In this document: piece by piece, positions 18,174-25,828 of the stretch
Layout of the letters: the number at the start of each line of letters is the position of its first letter
Numbering within the stretch: position 1 is the first letter of the stretch
Assembly (NCBI GenBank): GCA_024275975.1
Contig: JAJRYC010000004.1
Coordinates: 1 to 64,000 of the forward strand
Direction: 5' to 3'
Length of the DNA: 64,000 bases
Source: Nitrospirota bacterium
Lineage (GTDB): Bacteria > Nitrospirota > Thermodesulfovibrionia > Thermodesulfovibrionales > UBA6898
Program-made: the position numbers and the translations under genes
Notes under the pieces: model-generated
What the model was told of the DNA's origin: nothing
Databases searched by the model: none
Seen by the model: the letters and a program-made list of their open reading frames with translations, nothing else

Positions 18174-18417
18174 GCAACTACTTCCCCCTCCGGGGTGGAG
18201 GTAGTTAAGGTTTACAGGCTGGAATATTCGACCGTTGAACTTACTTTTATGCAGATAAGTGCTGTTTACCGGATAACTCCCCCAGCCACTCTTAAACCTA
18301 AGAGGGGAGTAGTCTTCCCACTTAGGCAAAGGGGGATTTGAGGGGGATTTTATAAATGTCGTCAGTCGGCATCACTCTTCGTCCGAGTCTAAGTTCTAAG
18401 TTCTCTGCTTTTCTTTG
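18174..18417 (+). repeat. Intergenic stretch with dispersed repeats
   Basis: No gene seen. Includes the CGTTGAACTTACTTTTATGC word (about 18233-18252) that recurs right after the TumE toxin at 45543, the TAACTCCCCCAGCC word and the GGGGGATTTGAGGGGGATTT word. Confidence 0.55.
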
Positions 18418-18690
18418 TCCTTAACGCTATGCGCTATGCTCTCTGCGCTCTGCTTTTCTTCAGTCCTTAACGCTATGCGCTATGCTCTTTGCGCTCTGCT
18501 TTTCTTTAGTCCTTAACGCTATGCGCTATGCTCTTTGCGCTCTGCTTTTCTTTAGTCCTTAACGCTATGCGCTATGCTCTCTGCGCTCTGCTTTTCTTCA
18601 GTCCTTAACGCTATGCGCTATGCTCTTTGCGCTCTGCTTTTCTTTAGTCCTTAACTCTATGCTTTTGTCCGTCCGTTAACGTTGAACATT
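18418..18690 (+). repeat. 46-bp tandem repeat, five units plus a partial one
   Basis: Unit starts (TCCTTAACGCTATGCGC) fall at 18418, 18464, 18510, 18556 and 18602, with a diverging sixth at 18648. Units come in two sequence types that differ at CTCTCTGCG/CTCTTTGCG and CTTCAG/CTTTAG: units 1 and 4 are one type and units 2, 3 and 5 the other. Each unit also contains internal near-repeats of GCGCTATGC/GCGCTCTGC. Single copies of the same words occur near 21228, 21345, 41375 and 41490. Confidence 0.85.
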
Positions 18691-18974
18691 GAACCCCGAA
18701 CGTTGAACTTCTTTTATGCTCTCTGCGCTTTGCTTTTCCTCCCCTTCCTTGCACCTACGGGGTGGAGGTAGTTGTGGTGGTGGCTGACTTGAATATTCGA
18801 CAAAGAATTGTATAATAGGAGAAAAAAAGAAGCCTGACATTGATGAAGACAACGCATTTATTATATAGTCCATTCAGGACCCCTGTTGATAAGTTGTTAA
18901 TAACTTATTTTGAGAAGGAGGTTCTGAATTTTTGCGATATTCGCTCTTTGAAATCAATGTGTTATAATGTAAGA
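18691..18974 (+). promoter_or_regulatory. Leader region of the small CRISPR array
   Basis: No gene seen. An extended -10 element TGTTATAAT ends at 18968, six bases before the first repeat at 18975, so transcription could begin at the repeat itself. GCTCTTTGA at about 18944 also occurs in the leader of the large array (about 32273), which suggests a shared leader element. Its orientation (leader on the left, degenerate repeat on the right) agrees with the array. Confidence 0.5.
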
Positions 18975-19351
18975 GTCAGAGATGACATCCTTGTCGGCAG
19001 GGACTGAAACCCATGAAGTTCAAAATATCGTAGATACCGTCCGTCAGAGATGACATCCTTGTCGGCAGGGACTGAAACCATATTTTTGTTATCATAAACA
19101 TTTAACAGCCAGTCAGAGATGACATCCTTGTCGGCAGGGACTGAAACTGTAATCCCCTCAAGGAGATTACGTTCATTTGTCAGAGATGACATCCTTGTCG
19201 GCAGGGACTGAAACATTCTGTTGGTATCATAATTACCCCTCCTAATTTGTCAGAGATGACATCCTTGTCGGCAGGGACTGAAACCCATCTCTTTTGAATG
19301 TTTTTCTTTCAGTTTGTCAGAGATGACATCCTTGTCGACAGGGACTCACCA
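18975..19351 (+). CRISPR. Small CRISPR array, 6 repeats of 36 bp
   Basis: Repeats begin GTCAGAGATGACATCCTTGT and end GGGACTGAAAC. They start at 18975, 19043, 19112, 19179, 19249 and 19316; spacers are 31-34 bp. The last repeat is degenerate (a G to A change and loss of the GAAAC end), which marks the leader-distal end. The repeat differs from that of the large array at 32393 apart from the common CTGAAAC end, and no cas gene adjoins it, so it is an orphan array unless served in trans by Cas6 at 31234. Confidence 0.97.
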
Positions 19352-20057
19352 CCGCCCATACGTGGAATGCACCAATGCGACTCTGACCAGCACTCATTGA
19401 AAATACTGGATTCTCGATGTAAGTCCTCGCGAGAGTCGCGGCGACCCGCTCAAAAGAACACGGGAATGACGGCCTAATCAGGTCAATCGCAGGTAGAAAT
19501 CCAGGGACTTCTACCTGCACCTACGGGGTGCACGGAGACAACTGCAAACTACCAATTTACCGGGTAACTACCCCTACCCCCGGCTGAACCTGAGAGGGAA
19601 GTAATCTTCCCACTTTGGCAAAGGGGGATTTGAGGGGGATTTTATAAATGTCGTCAGCGGGTGTAGCTTTCCGTCCTGATTTTCTGTTTCCGGTCCGTTA
19701 CGCTCTGCGCCATGCGCTCTGCTTTTGTTTGAACGTTGAACTTCTTTTATCCGTTACGCTTTGCGGTTCTTCCCCTTCGGGGTGAATGAGGCGACCGTCT
19801 TTCTTTATGATATACTATAAAAACAACGGATAATAAGGTATAAGGAATGTCTTCCATTGAAAAACAGGAGAACTTCCGGGGAAATTGATTGATCAAAGGA
19901 GCCTTTTACTGCTCTTCAGGAGACTGAAATGCTGGCGGTTGAAATCAGCACGGAAATACAGAGCTGCAAAGAGAAGGGTGTTGATTGGAAGAGATTAAAT
20001 CGAAGATAGCTGTTGTTAACGAGAGGCTAAGAAGACATGTTAAGAGGAGGTGAAAAA
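19352..20057 (+). repeat. Intergenic stretch with dispersed repeats and a duplicated toxin-operon leader
   Basis: No intact gene seen. 19380-19520 resembles the common intergenic element with TGGATTCTCG and CGGGAATGAC. 19500-19700 repeats the GGGGGATTTGAGGGGGATTT family. From about 19806 the sequence parallels 17231-17379: a TATACT box, ACAACGGATAATAAG, a short frame MSSIEKQENF, and finally TTAAGAGGAGGTGAA (20040-20054), the same ribosome-binding region that precedes the nucleotidyltransferase at 17380. Confidence 0.55.
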
Positions 20058-20380
20058 ATGGAACAAACATTAGAAAAGGTGTCACGTCCCAGGTAACGGA
20101 GACCGGTTCAATCCCAGGTAACGGAGAAGACGCCCTTATCTCTCAGGCAATTTCTAAAATGCTGGATTACAAGATACAACAATACAATAAAGAGATAAAG
20201 AGACTCGATAGAGCTTTGAGGAAGTTTGAACGCCTGGACAATAAAGACTCATCCGTTTTTTTTGAAGAGTTTAAGAAGGGCAGACTTCGAGATAATATGG
20301 ATTTTATTGAGTGGGCTTCTCTTTATCAGATGCGAAGCAACCTCATTGAAAAAAAGGTAGAACTTGAAGGTAAAAATTAG
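20058..20380 (+). pseudogene. Coiled-coil antitoxin-like protein, frameshifted near its start
   Basis: ATG at 20058 has a strong AGGAGGTG site and reads MEQTLEKV, then hits a stop. The main frame TSQVTETGSIPGNGEDALIS... continues from about 20084 to 20380. Joining MEQTLEKV to TSQVTE requires removing 2 bp (TC near 20082), so a two-base insertion is the simplest view. The body is charged and helical (YNKEIKRLDRALRKFERL). The next frame resembles the start of a TumE-type toxin, so this is probably the antitoxin of a decayed pair. An alternative is that translation starts at the internal ATG at 20159 to give a 73-residue protein. Confidence 0.6.
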
Positions 20381-20482
20381 GTGGTAGGGAAATATTTTGA
20401 TGACTTACTTCAGGAGCTTTTTATAAGTCGTGCTATATCTTCTTTCAAGATATTGAGGCAAGACAGTAGATTTTCTTATTGA
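20381..20482 (+). pseudogene. Truncated TumE-like (DUF6516) toxin remnant
   Basis: GTG at 20381 follows the antitoxin stop directly. The 33-codon frame (KYFDDLLQELFISRAISSFK...) resembles the start of DUF6516/TumE toxins (a Y/F-F-x-LLxELLxSxxIxSF pattern) but stops at 20482, far short of the usual length. Recognition is from a short stretch only. Confidence 0.45.
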
Positions 20483-20584
20483 CAGAAGTGGTAGTATTCT
20501 GGCGTAATCTGGAGAGTCTGGAGGGTAAGTTTTTAGGCTAAAAAGCGGAAAAGTTTTGCATAGTGTGCAACAACATCCCTGTAG

Positions 20585-20680
20585 TTCTCTTTTGCATTCT
20601 TTAATTTCAAACTTGTTGAACCGACCGGCATCTTCATCCAGGTTTTCCTGGAAAAGGAGACGATTACGGAGCTGTTATGA
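20585..20680 (+). pseudogene. 3'-end relic of a second copy of the CRISPR-linked membrane protein gene
   Basis: The frame ending GIFIQVFLEKETITELL-stop (20627-20680) matches the end of the membrane protein at 31111-31164, GIFMQVFWEKETITEPL-stop. By eye 44 of 54 bases agree and most differences are in third codon positions, so the two copies diverged as coding sequence. Upstream the frame continues FAFFNFKLVEPT before a stop at 20582, with weaker similarity. No start or CARF partner is present here. Confidence 0.7.
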
Positions 20681-20710
20681 TAATATTTTATTAGGAGGAG
20701 GTGAATTATT

Positions 20711-20923
20711 ATGTTAGTTAAAATAGACACATATTTTGATGGGGAATACTGGTGTGCAAAAGGAATTACCGAGGATATATTCACACAAGGTGAGACCTAT
20801 GATGCATTATTGAAGAATATAAGAGAGGCAGTAAGTTTGCATTTTGAAGATATAATCAACCGGGGCAAGACATTGGAAATACTTGTTATGTCCGAGATGG
20901 AGGTTGGACGCAGTGTCGCCTAA
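20711..20923 (+). CDS. hicB: HicB-family antitoxin
   Basis: A 70-residue HicB-like protein with the typical start LVKIDTYFDGEYWCAKGI and the GETYDALLKNIREAVSLHFED helix. It lacks an obvious C-terminal DNA-binding domain, as in short HicB forms. GGAGGAGGTG lies just upstream of the ATG. It overlaps hicA by 11 bp, giving an antitoxin-first hicBA operon. Confidence 0.85.
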   Translation: MLVKIDTYFDGEYWCAKGITEDIFTQGETYDALLKNIREAVSLHFEDIINRGKTLEILVMSEMEVGRSVA

Positions 20924-21161
20924 GCTGCCGGAGGTCAGCGGAGAAAAATTGGTAAAACTTCTTAATAAGCTGGGCTACCAGGTTATCAGGCAACGGGGGA
21001 GTCACATCCGGCTGAGCAAGGCAACTGCTTCAGGAAAGCATAACATTACCGTACCAAATCATAAAATAATCGCAAAGGGGACATTGAATGATATTTTCAC
21101 AAAGGCAGGGTTGTGGAATAACATGTCAAGAGACGAATTGATAAAGATGTTGAAGAAATAG
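20913..21161 (+). CDS. hicA: HicA-family mRNA interferase toxin
   Basis: An 82-residue HicA toxin with a dsRBD-like fold. The key motif is RQRGSHIRLSK, whose His is the catalytic residue of HicA mRNA interferases, followed by ITVPNHK and the C-terminal KGTLNDIFTKAGL. GTG at 20913 is chosen because GGAGG lies about 8 bp upstream and MSPKLPEVSGEKLVKLLNKL is the usual family start. It overlaps hicB. Confidence 0.87.
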   Translation: MSPKLPEVSGEKLVKLLNKLGYQVIRQRGSHIRLSKATASGKHNITVPNHKIIAKGTLNDIFTKAGLWNNMSRDELIKMLKK

Positions 21162-21205
21162 AGATTATAGCAATGGTAGTATTTTGGTGTAATCTGGAGA
21201 ACCAA

Positions 21206-21568
21206 GGCTCTTTTTTTGGCTTTAACGCTCTGCGCTATGCCTTTCATTCATTCCCCTTTGATAATTTCAGGGATGATTCCGAGGCTGAACACGTTAAGAA
21301 TTCAAGACTGTTTGAGCTTTTTTTTCGTCCTTAGTCCGTTACGCTATGCGCTTTGCTCTCTGCGCTATGCTTTTTTATCGGGCAGACCGGAAGCAGACCG
21401 TTAAAAAAGAATGGCGGGGCGCATTTTCTTGGTTCCGTTCTTTATGTCTTTGTTCTTGCTATGCGTCTTTATCCGTTGCGCTGTTGCTTCTTAAAGAACC
21501 GGGGGAAGGGGCGGAGTCCCATTTAATCAGATAACTCCTTGAACTACCTGTTTACCGGCTAACTCCCC
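21206..21568 (+). repeat. Long direct repeat, left copy (about 365 bp)
   Basis: From GGCTCTTTTTTTGGC to AACTCCC this stretch is nearly identical to 41355-41730 in the same orientation. The differences are a few substitutions and a 14-15 bp indel at GCTATGCGCTTTGC in the right copy. The pair brackets the CRISPR island. No gene is convincing in it. It contains the same CGCTATGCGCTTTGC words as the tandem repeat at 18418. Confidence 0.92.
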
Positions 21569-21886
21569 CTACCCCTCTTAACCCTAAGAGGGGAGTAATT
21601 CACCCTCCATTTAAGTTAAAGTCAGGCCAATAGCAAGTAATCTTCCCACTTAGGCAAAGGGGGATTTGAGGGGGATTTTATAAATGTCGTCATTTTGTAT
21701 TGTTTTTCATCCCAGGTCGTGTCTTTGTCCTTAACTCTATGCTTTTGTCCGTCCGTTAACGTTGAACATTGAACCCCGAACGTTGAACTTCTTTTATGCT
21801 CTCTGCGCTTTGCTTTTCCTCCCCTTCCTTGCACCTACGGGGTGGAGGTATTGAGGGGATACCAGCTATAGCGGGTGTTTTTTCCA
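21569..21886 (+). repeat. Intergenic stretch with dispersed repeats upstream of the cas operon
   Basis: No gene seen. Contains GGGGGATTTGAGGGGGATTT (about 21658) and a block from about 21722 to 21848 that closely repeats 18650-18770 (CTTAACTCTATGCTTTTGTC ... GCACCTACGGGGTGGAGGTA). Confidence 0.6.
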
Positions 21887-21916
21887 TTGACAATAATGGT
21901 AGTATTTTGCTATACA
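21887..21916 (+). promoter_or_regulatory. Candidate promoter of the type III cas operon
   Basis: TTGACA at 21887-21892 and TATACA at 21911-21916 are 18 bp apart, the best promoter match upstream of cas10. The spacer word TGGTAGTATT also occurs near 20490 (after TTGACA) and 21176. Confidence 0.6.
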
Positions 21917-22032
21917 CATAAAGGTACAGATCGAGACTCTTTTGGAAGCTTCATTCGCATCTAAAAATTATTACAACATCAATTAACAGCGGGGACATCA
22001 GTAATTTTTTCACAAAAGGAGGCGGAATCCAA

Positions 22033-22143
22033 TTGAGTGCGTTGGACGGGGATAACAGCGAGGGTGGAATGGGAGCACCAAAAATTAAATTTTTGCTCAG
22101 GCGTCTGGTCAATCATATAAGTTTCATAAATGCAAGACAGTGA
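22033..22143 (+). CDS. Possible small protein upstream of cas10
   Basis: TTG at 22033 is preceded by AAAGGAGG (22016-22023) and opens a 36-codon frame (SALDGDNSEGGMGAPKIKFL...) ending in TGA at 22143, 15 bp before cas10. No family is recognised. It could be a small leader peptide or the remnant of a longer N-terminal Cas10 segment. Confidence 0.3.
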   Translation: MSALDGDNSEGGMGAPKIKFLLRRLVNHISFINARQ

Positions 22144-22158
22144 TGGAGAGGTAGTTTT

Positions 22159-23583
22159 ATGACTTTGGAATATCTTGTTTCACTAGACATGAAAGGCATT
22201 CACGATTACATCTTTGGCACAAACAAGTTAAGAGAGATACGCGGGGCCAGTGTCCTTCTTGACAGATTGAACAGAGAAACTCCCTTGAACGAACTCTGTA
22301 GTGGGAAGTATGGGCAACAGGGGCAGGATTGGATCCCTATAGTTTTGGGCGGTGGTAATATAAAGGTTCTTTTTAGAGATAAAGCTAAGACTGAAAAATT
22401 CAAAAACTTCCTGGAAGTTAGCTTTAGAAAACAAACCTTTGGTTCCAAGGTTAGTGTTACAGTCAGTGAAAAAAATGGTGATAATGACAAACAATGGCTT
22501 AAGAGGATTGGAAGAGAAATCCAAAGAGAAAAGTTCCTTCGGGGAGAACAAAACCAGATTATGGCTTGCAGTTTCTTCAAAGCATGTAAGGCATGCGGAC
22601 TCTATCCTGCAGAGCATCCAGATACCCGCATTAAAAAAATCCGGTACATTTGTAAATCCTGCTACAAAAAGATTGAAGAATCAGAAAAGTATAAGAATCT
22701 AGAGATTTACAAAGAGCTATCAAAGACGAGAAATGAGTTAAAGCTTCCAAGGGAATTTAGCGAGATCGGAAAAGAATCGAAACCCGAAGGATATATGGGG
22801 TTTATCTATGCAGATGCAAACAGAATGGGCGAGTATCTGTCAAAAATAAAAACGTTTAATGACCTGGAGAATTTCAGCGCTGATATCCACAAAAGCAATT
22901 TAGATGCTACTGTTTCTGCAATAAGTAATAATTTTGACAGTAACTATTTACCTGTTCAGGTAATACTTGCAGGAGGTGATGACCTGATTCTTGCATTGCC
23001 GGCAGATAAAGCAATAGATGTGGCAATAGATTTCTGTGGTAACTTCAATATAAATCTTTCTCATCGTGAGATATCAACTTCTGCTGCAATAGTGATCTGC
23101 CACGACAGTCTTCCCATAAAAAACATCCTTGATGTTGCAGAGTCTCTCCTCAAGAATGCGAAACTTGAAAGCAGAAATAATGGCGGTGGAACTTATATAG
23201 ACTTCATTGTTACAAGCGGTTCTGCCCTTGAGGACCCTATTTTGAAGAGAGAAAGGGAATTAACAATTCGGGATAGCGGTGTTCATCGCGTTACAAAACG
23301 TCCATATTCACATGAAGACATAAAGATATTGCGAGATAATGTCAAAGCTTTGAAAAAAAATAATTTTCCAAAAAATAAACTCCGAATGCTATATGAGTGT
23401 CTCTTCAGTGGACACGATCGGTCAATGCTTGATGCCTATTATTTCAAGACGAGACTGAGTGAGAGGCATAGGGAGCTGATGAATGGGCTGAAGCTTGATT
23501 TATTTCCCTGGCAGCAAAAAGAGTTGAGTGAATATACAACCATAATTGCTGATATTGTAGAACTATACGAGTTCATACATTGA
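22159..23583 (+). CDS. cas10: Cas10, type III large subunit with GGDD cyclase palm and no HD domain
   Basis: Large subunit of a type III interference complex. The 474-residue protein starts directly in the first palm domain (LDMKGIHDYIFGTNKLREIR, residues 9-28, then GASVLLDRLN). A zinc-binding cluster follows (CKACGLYPAEH ... ICKSCY, about 142-175), then the second palm with GGDD at residues 272-275, the metal site that makes cyclic oligoadenylates from ATP. An N-terminal HD nuclease is absent, so single-stranded DNA cleavage is not expected. It is short for Cas10 but complete, with GGAGAGG 8 bp before the ATG. It heads an operon of closely spaced or overlapping genes to 31164. The region is visibly more AT-rich than the flanking housekeeping genes, consistent with transfer. 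Confidence 0.9.
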   Translation: MTLEYLVSLDMKGIHDYIFGTNKLREIRGASVLLDRLNRETPLNELCSGKYGQQGQDWIPIVLGGGNIKVLFRDKAKTEKFKNFLEVSFRKQTFGSKVSVTVSEKNGDNDKQWLKRIGREIQREKFLRGEQNQIMACSFFKACKACGLYPAEHPDTRIKKIRYICKSCYKKIEESEKYKNLEIYKELSKTRNELKLPREFSEIGKESKPEGYMGFIYADANRMGEYLSKIKTFNDLENFSADIHKSNLDATVSAISNNFDSNYLPVQVILAGGDDLILALPADKAIDVAIDFCGNFNINLSHREISTSAAIVICHDSLPIKNILDVAESLLKNAKLESRNNGGGTYIDFIVTSGSALEDPILKRERELTIRDSGVHRVTKRPYSHEDIKILRDNVKALKKNNFPKNKLRMLYECLFSGHDRSMLDAYYFKTRLSERHRELMNGLKLDLFPWQQKELSEYTTIIADIVELYEFIH

Positions 23584-23595
23584 AGGAGACTTCTG

Positions 23596-24237
23596 ATGGA
23601 TAAACGCATTGTTAATCTTCAAATGGATATGATCTTTCTTTCTCCATTTATTGTTGCCAGTGGTTTTGGGCTAGCAGGTATAATTGATTCAACCACAGTT
23701 AAAGACAACGACAAGATTGTCTATATTCCTGCTAGTTCTATTAAAGGCAAGATAAGAAGCGAATTTAAAAAAGTAATGGAATCGTTGGAAATGCCTGTAT
23801 GCAATAGTATCGTAGCCGACAGACTTGAAATATGTAAAAATGATGACGTGAAAGATGCCTGTGCCATCTGCAGGATATTCGGGTCAGAATTTTATGACGG
23901 GTGTCTTATTTTTGAAGATGCTGTTATGGAGGACAAAACACGGGAGCTTTTCTCAAGAATAGTAAAAAACAGACCACTCCCTGCATTTCAGTCATCCATC
24001 AGATCAGGAATAAAGCTTAACAGATACCTAAAAACAGCCAAAGAAGGAGCACTGTTTACATTTGAGGGGGTAAATCCCTCGGTTACCTTTAGAGCCTCCT
24101 TTTTTGGGTCTTGTTATATAACTGATGAAGAGTACTCACTGTTTAAAGGCACCATTGAGACCATCACCCATCTTGGCGGCAACAAGGCAGGAGGAATGGG
24201 CAGGTGCAATATCAGACTTATTGAGGTTACACCATGA
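23596..24237 (+). CDS. Csm3-like RAMP (Cas7 family), type III backbone subunit 1
   Basis: A 213-residue RAMP. The typical Cas7 features are IPASSIKGKIRSEF (residues 52-65), the Cys motif CAICRIFGS, and the C-terminal glycine-rich loop THLGGNKAGGMGRC. IIDSTTVKDND near residue 32 lies where Csm3 carries its target-RNA-cleaving Asp, so it may be a slicing subunit. It is 12 bp after cas10 and overlaps the Csx10-like gene by 4 bp (ATGA). Confidence 0.85.
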   Translation: MDKRIVNLQMDMIFLSPFIVASGFGLAGIIDSTTVKDNDKIVYIPASSIKGKIRSEFKKVMESLEMPVCNSIVADRLEICKNDDVKDACAICRIFGSEFYDGCLIFEDAVMEDKTRELFSRIVKNRPLPAFQSSIRSGIKLNRYLKTAKEGALFTFEGVNPSVTFRASFFGSCYITDEEYSLFKGTIETITHLGGNKAGGMGRCNIRLIEVTP

Positions 24238-25367
24238 AAATACTGTCTATCTCACTTATTGCTAAAAGCCCTTATTCTATGTCTGCATCAAGAGATGTTG
24301 GCAATCTGCAGAAAACCCTGGATTTCATCCCTGGTACATCACTCAGAGGAGTTTTTGCCAGGTTATGGCTCGAAACCACTAGGTTAGATAATGATTTTAG
24401 GGAGATGTTCACTTCCGAAAAGGTCTCTTTTTCTAATTTGTACATTAAAGATTCAAAGCCGATTCCAATGTCGGCCTCTTCCTGCAAATATTGCGGCGGA
24501 TTTCTTGGAGATAAAGATCGGCACGGAGTTGTAGACATATTGCTTCCCCTGATCAGGGAAAAAGAAAATCATATGGATATCCCGGATAAATGTCTACACT
24601 GTCAGTTCACGGAAGTCTCTGTGAAGTGTCTATCACCAATGAAAAAAATCAAAGGGTACTATGCCATACATCTATCAGATAACTCCTTGAGCAGAATTCA
24701 GGTAGACAGACGCCTTATATACAGAACGGCCATATCCCCTCTAACCGAGACGGCACTTGACAATACCCTTTACAGCCTGGAGGTTGTAGAAAAAGGACAG
24801 ACGTTTACGGGAGAAATATTTTTTTTCGAAGACAGGCTTTTCAATATATTCACGGCATTCATTGAAAACCACGAATCCCTTTTTGTCGGGGCTGACAAGT
24901 CCTCGGGACTCGGTAAATTTGACATTCTTTCAGTTAGTGAGACTAAAAGAGTTGCGGAGAATGAGATGATGGCTCGCATTGAAGAGTTCAACCGAAAATT
25001 GGCGATTAAAAGCAGCAGGGCCTACTTTTCTGTCACACTACAATCTGATGCCATAACAACCGACAGGTACATGCGTTATAAGAGCTTTGTTGATAAAGAA
25101 GATACAGGGATTTCCGGGGCGGAGTTTGTTTTAGGAATTGCGGAGACAAGGATTGTTCAGGGATGGAATGCCCTGACAAAACTTCCCAGGGAGGACACTC
25201 TGGCGATTGAGAAAGGCTCTGTCTTTGTATTCAGTGTGAATGATATTGAAAGTGCGATGGACAGCCTTTTAAAACTGGAGGTATCAGGAATTGGCAGACG
25301 CAGGGGTGAAGGCTTCGGCAGGGTTACAATATGCGCCCCCTTTCACCTTGAGAAGGGGATAAAATGA
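24234..25367 (+). CDS. csx10: Csx10-like RAMP (Cas5-group) of type III-D systems
   Basis: A 377-residue protein with two RAMP halves. The N-terminal half has IPGTSLRGVFARLWLE (about residues 33-48), a CxxC pair (CKYCGGF and CLHCQF), and GADKSSGLGKFDI (about 222-234). The C-terminal half ends VSGIGRRRGEGFGRVTI. In type III-D complexes Csx10 takes the Cas5 position at the crRNA 5' end. The assignment rests on size, double RAMP layout and neighbourhood (Csx19-like gene downstream). It overlaps both neighbours by 4 bp. Confidence 0.75.
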   Translation: MKILSISLIAKSPYSMSASRDVGNLQKTLDFIPGTSLRGVFARLWLETTRLDNDFREMFTSEKVSFSNLYIKDSKPIPMSASSCKYCGGFLGDKDRHGVVDILLPLIREKENHMDIPDKCLHCQFTEVSVKCLSPMKKIKGYYAIHLSDNSLSRIQVDRRLIYRTAISPLTETALDNTLYSLEVVEKGQTFTGEIFFFEDRLFNIFTAFIENHESLFVGADKSSGLGKFDILSVSETKRVAENEMMARIEEFNRKLAIKSSRAYFSVTLQSDAITTDRYMRYKSFVDKEDTGISGAEFVLGIAETRIVQGWNALTKLPREDTLAIEKGSVFVFSVNDIESAMDSLLKLEVSGIGRRRGEGFGRVTICAPFHLEKGIK

Positions 25368-25828
25368 CTAAAAAAGATCTTGTAAAACTTGCACTGAAAC
25401 ACATAATGGAAAGTGGTGCGCTATTTACTATAATAAAGACAGAAATGGATAAATTCATAGAAAAATACAAAGTAAACTGGCTTCCAAACAGCCAGGTAAG
25501 CACAATACAGGAGATTCTCCTCTCCACAAATACAGAGACAGTTCTGGACAATCTCAACCAGTATAGTAACCGACAGTCTAGCAGACACTCTGAAAAGGAT
25601 AAGTGGCAGAGAGAGGCTGATGGAATTAAAGCTATAGATTATTTTATTGATATGGTAAAAGGTCTTGAAGAGAGACATTTCGGTTTTATCAGTGAAAAGC
25701 TGGAGGATGAATTCAGATTGATACTTGACGACGAATTTAAAGATGAAGCTTTCAAAGCCTTACTCACTATCTTTACCCATATTTTTGTAACCACATTAAG
25801 ATCCAGGCAGGAGGGGAAAAATGTTTGA
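25364..25828 (+). CDS. Putative small helical subunit (Csm2/Cas11-like)
   Basis: A 154-residue, charged, predicted all-helical protein (IKTEMDKFIEKYKVNWLPNS, YFIDMVKGLEERHFGFISEK) without Cys or glycine-rich loops. Position inside the type III operon, size and helicity fit the small subunit that lines the complex opposite the Cas7 backbone. No sequence motif proves this. It overlaps the genes on both sides (ATGA upstream, 8 bp downstream). Confidence 0.55.
   Translation: MTKKDLVKLALKHIMESGALFTIIKTEMDKFIEKYKVNWLPNSQVSTIQEILLSTNTETVLDNLNQYSNRQSSRHSEKDKWQREADGIKAIDYFIDMVKGLEERHFGFISEKLEDEFRLILDDEFKDEAFKALLTIFTHIFVTTLRSRQEGKNV

Noticed and set aside
18962-19216. Minus-strand frame with repeated peptides over the small CRISPR array
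   Set aside because: It is translation of the CRISPR repeats, not a gene.
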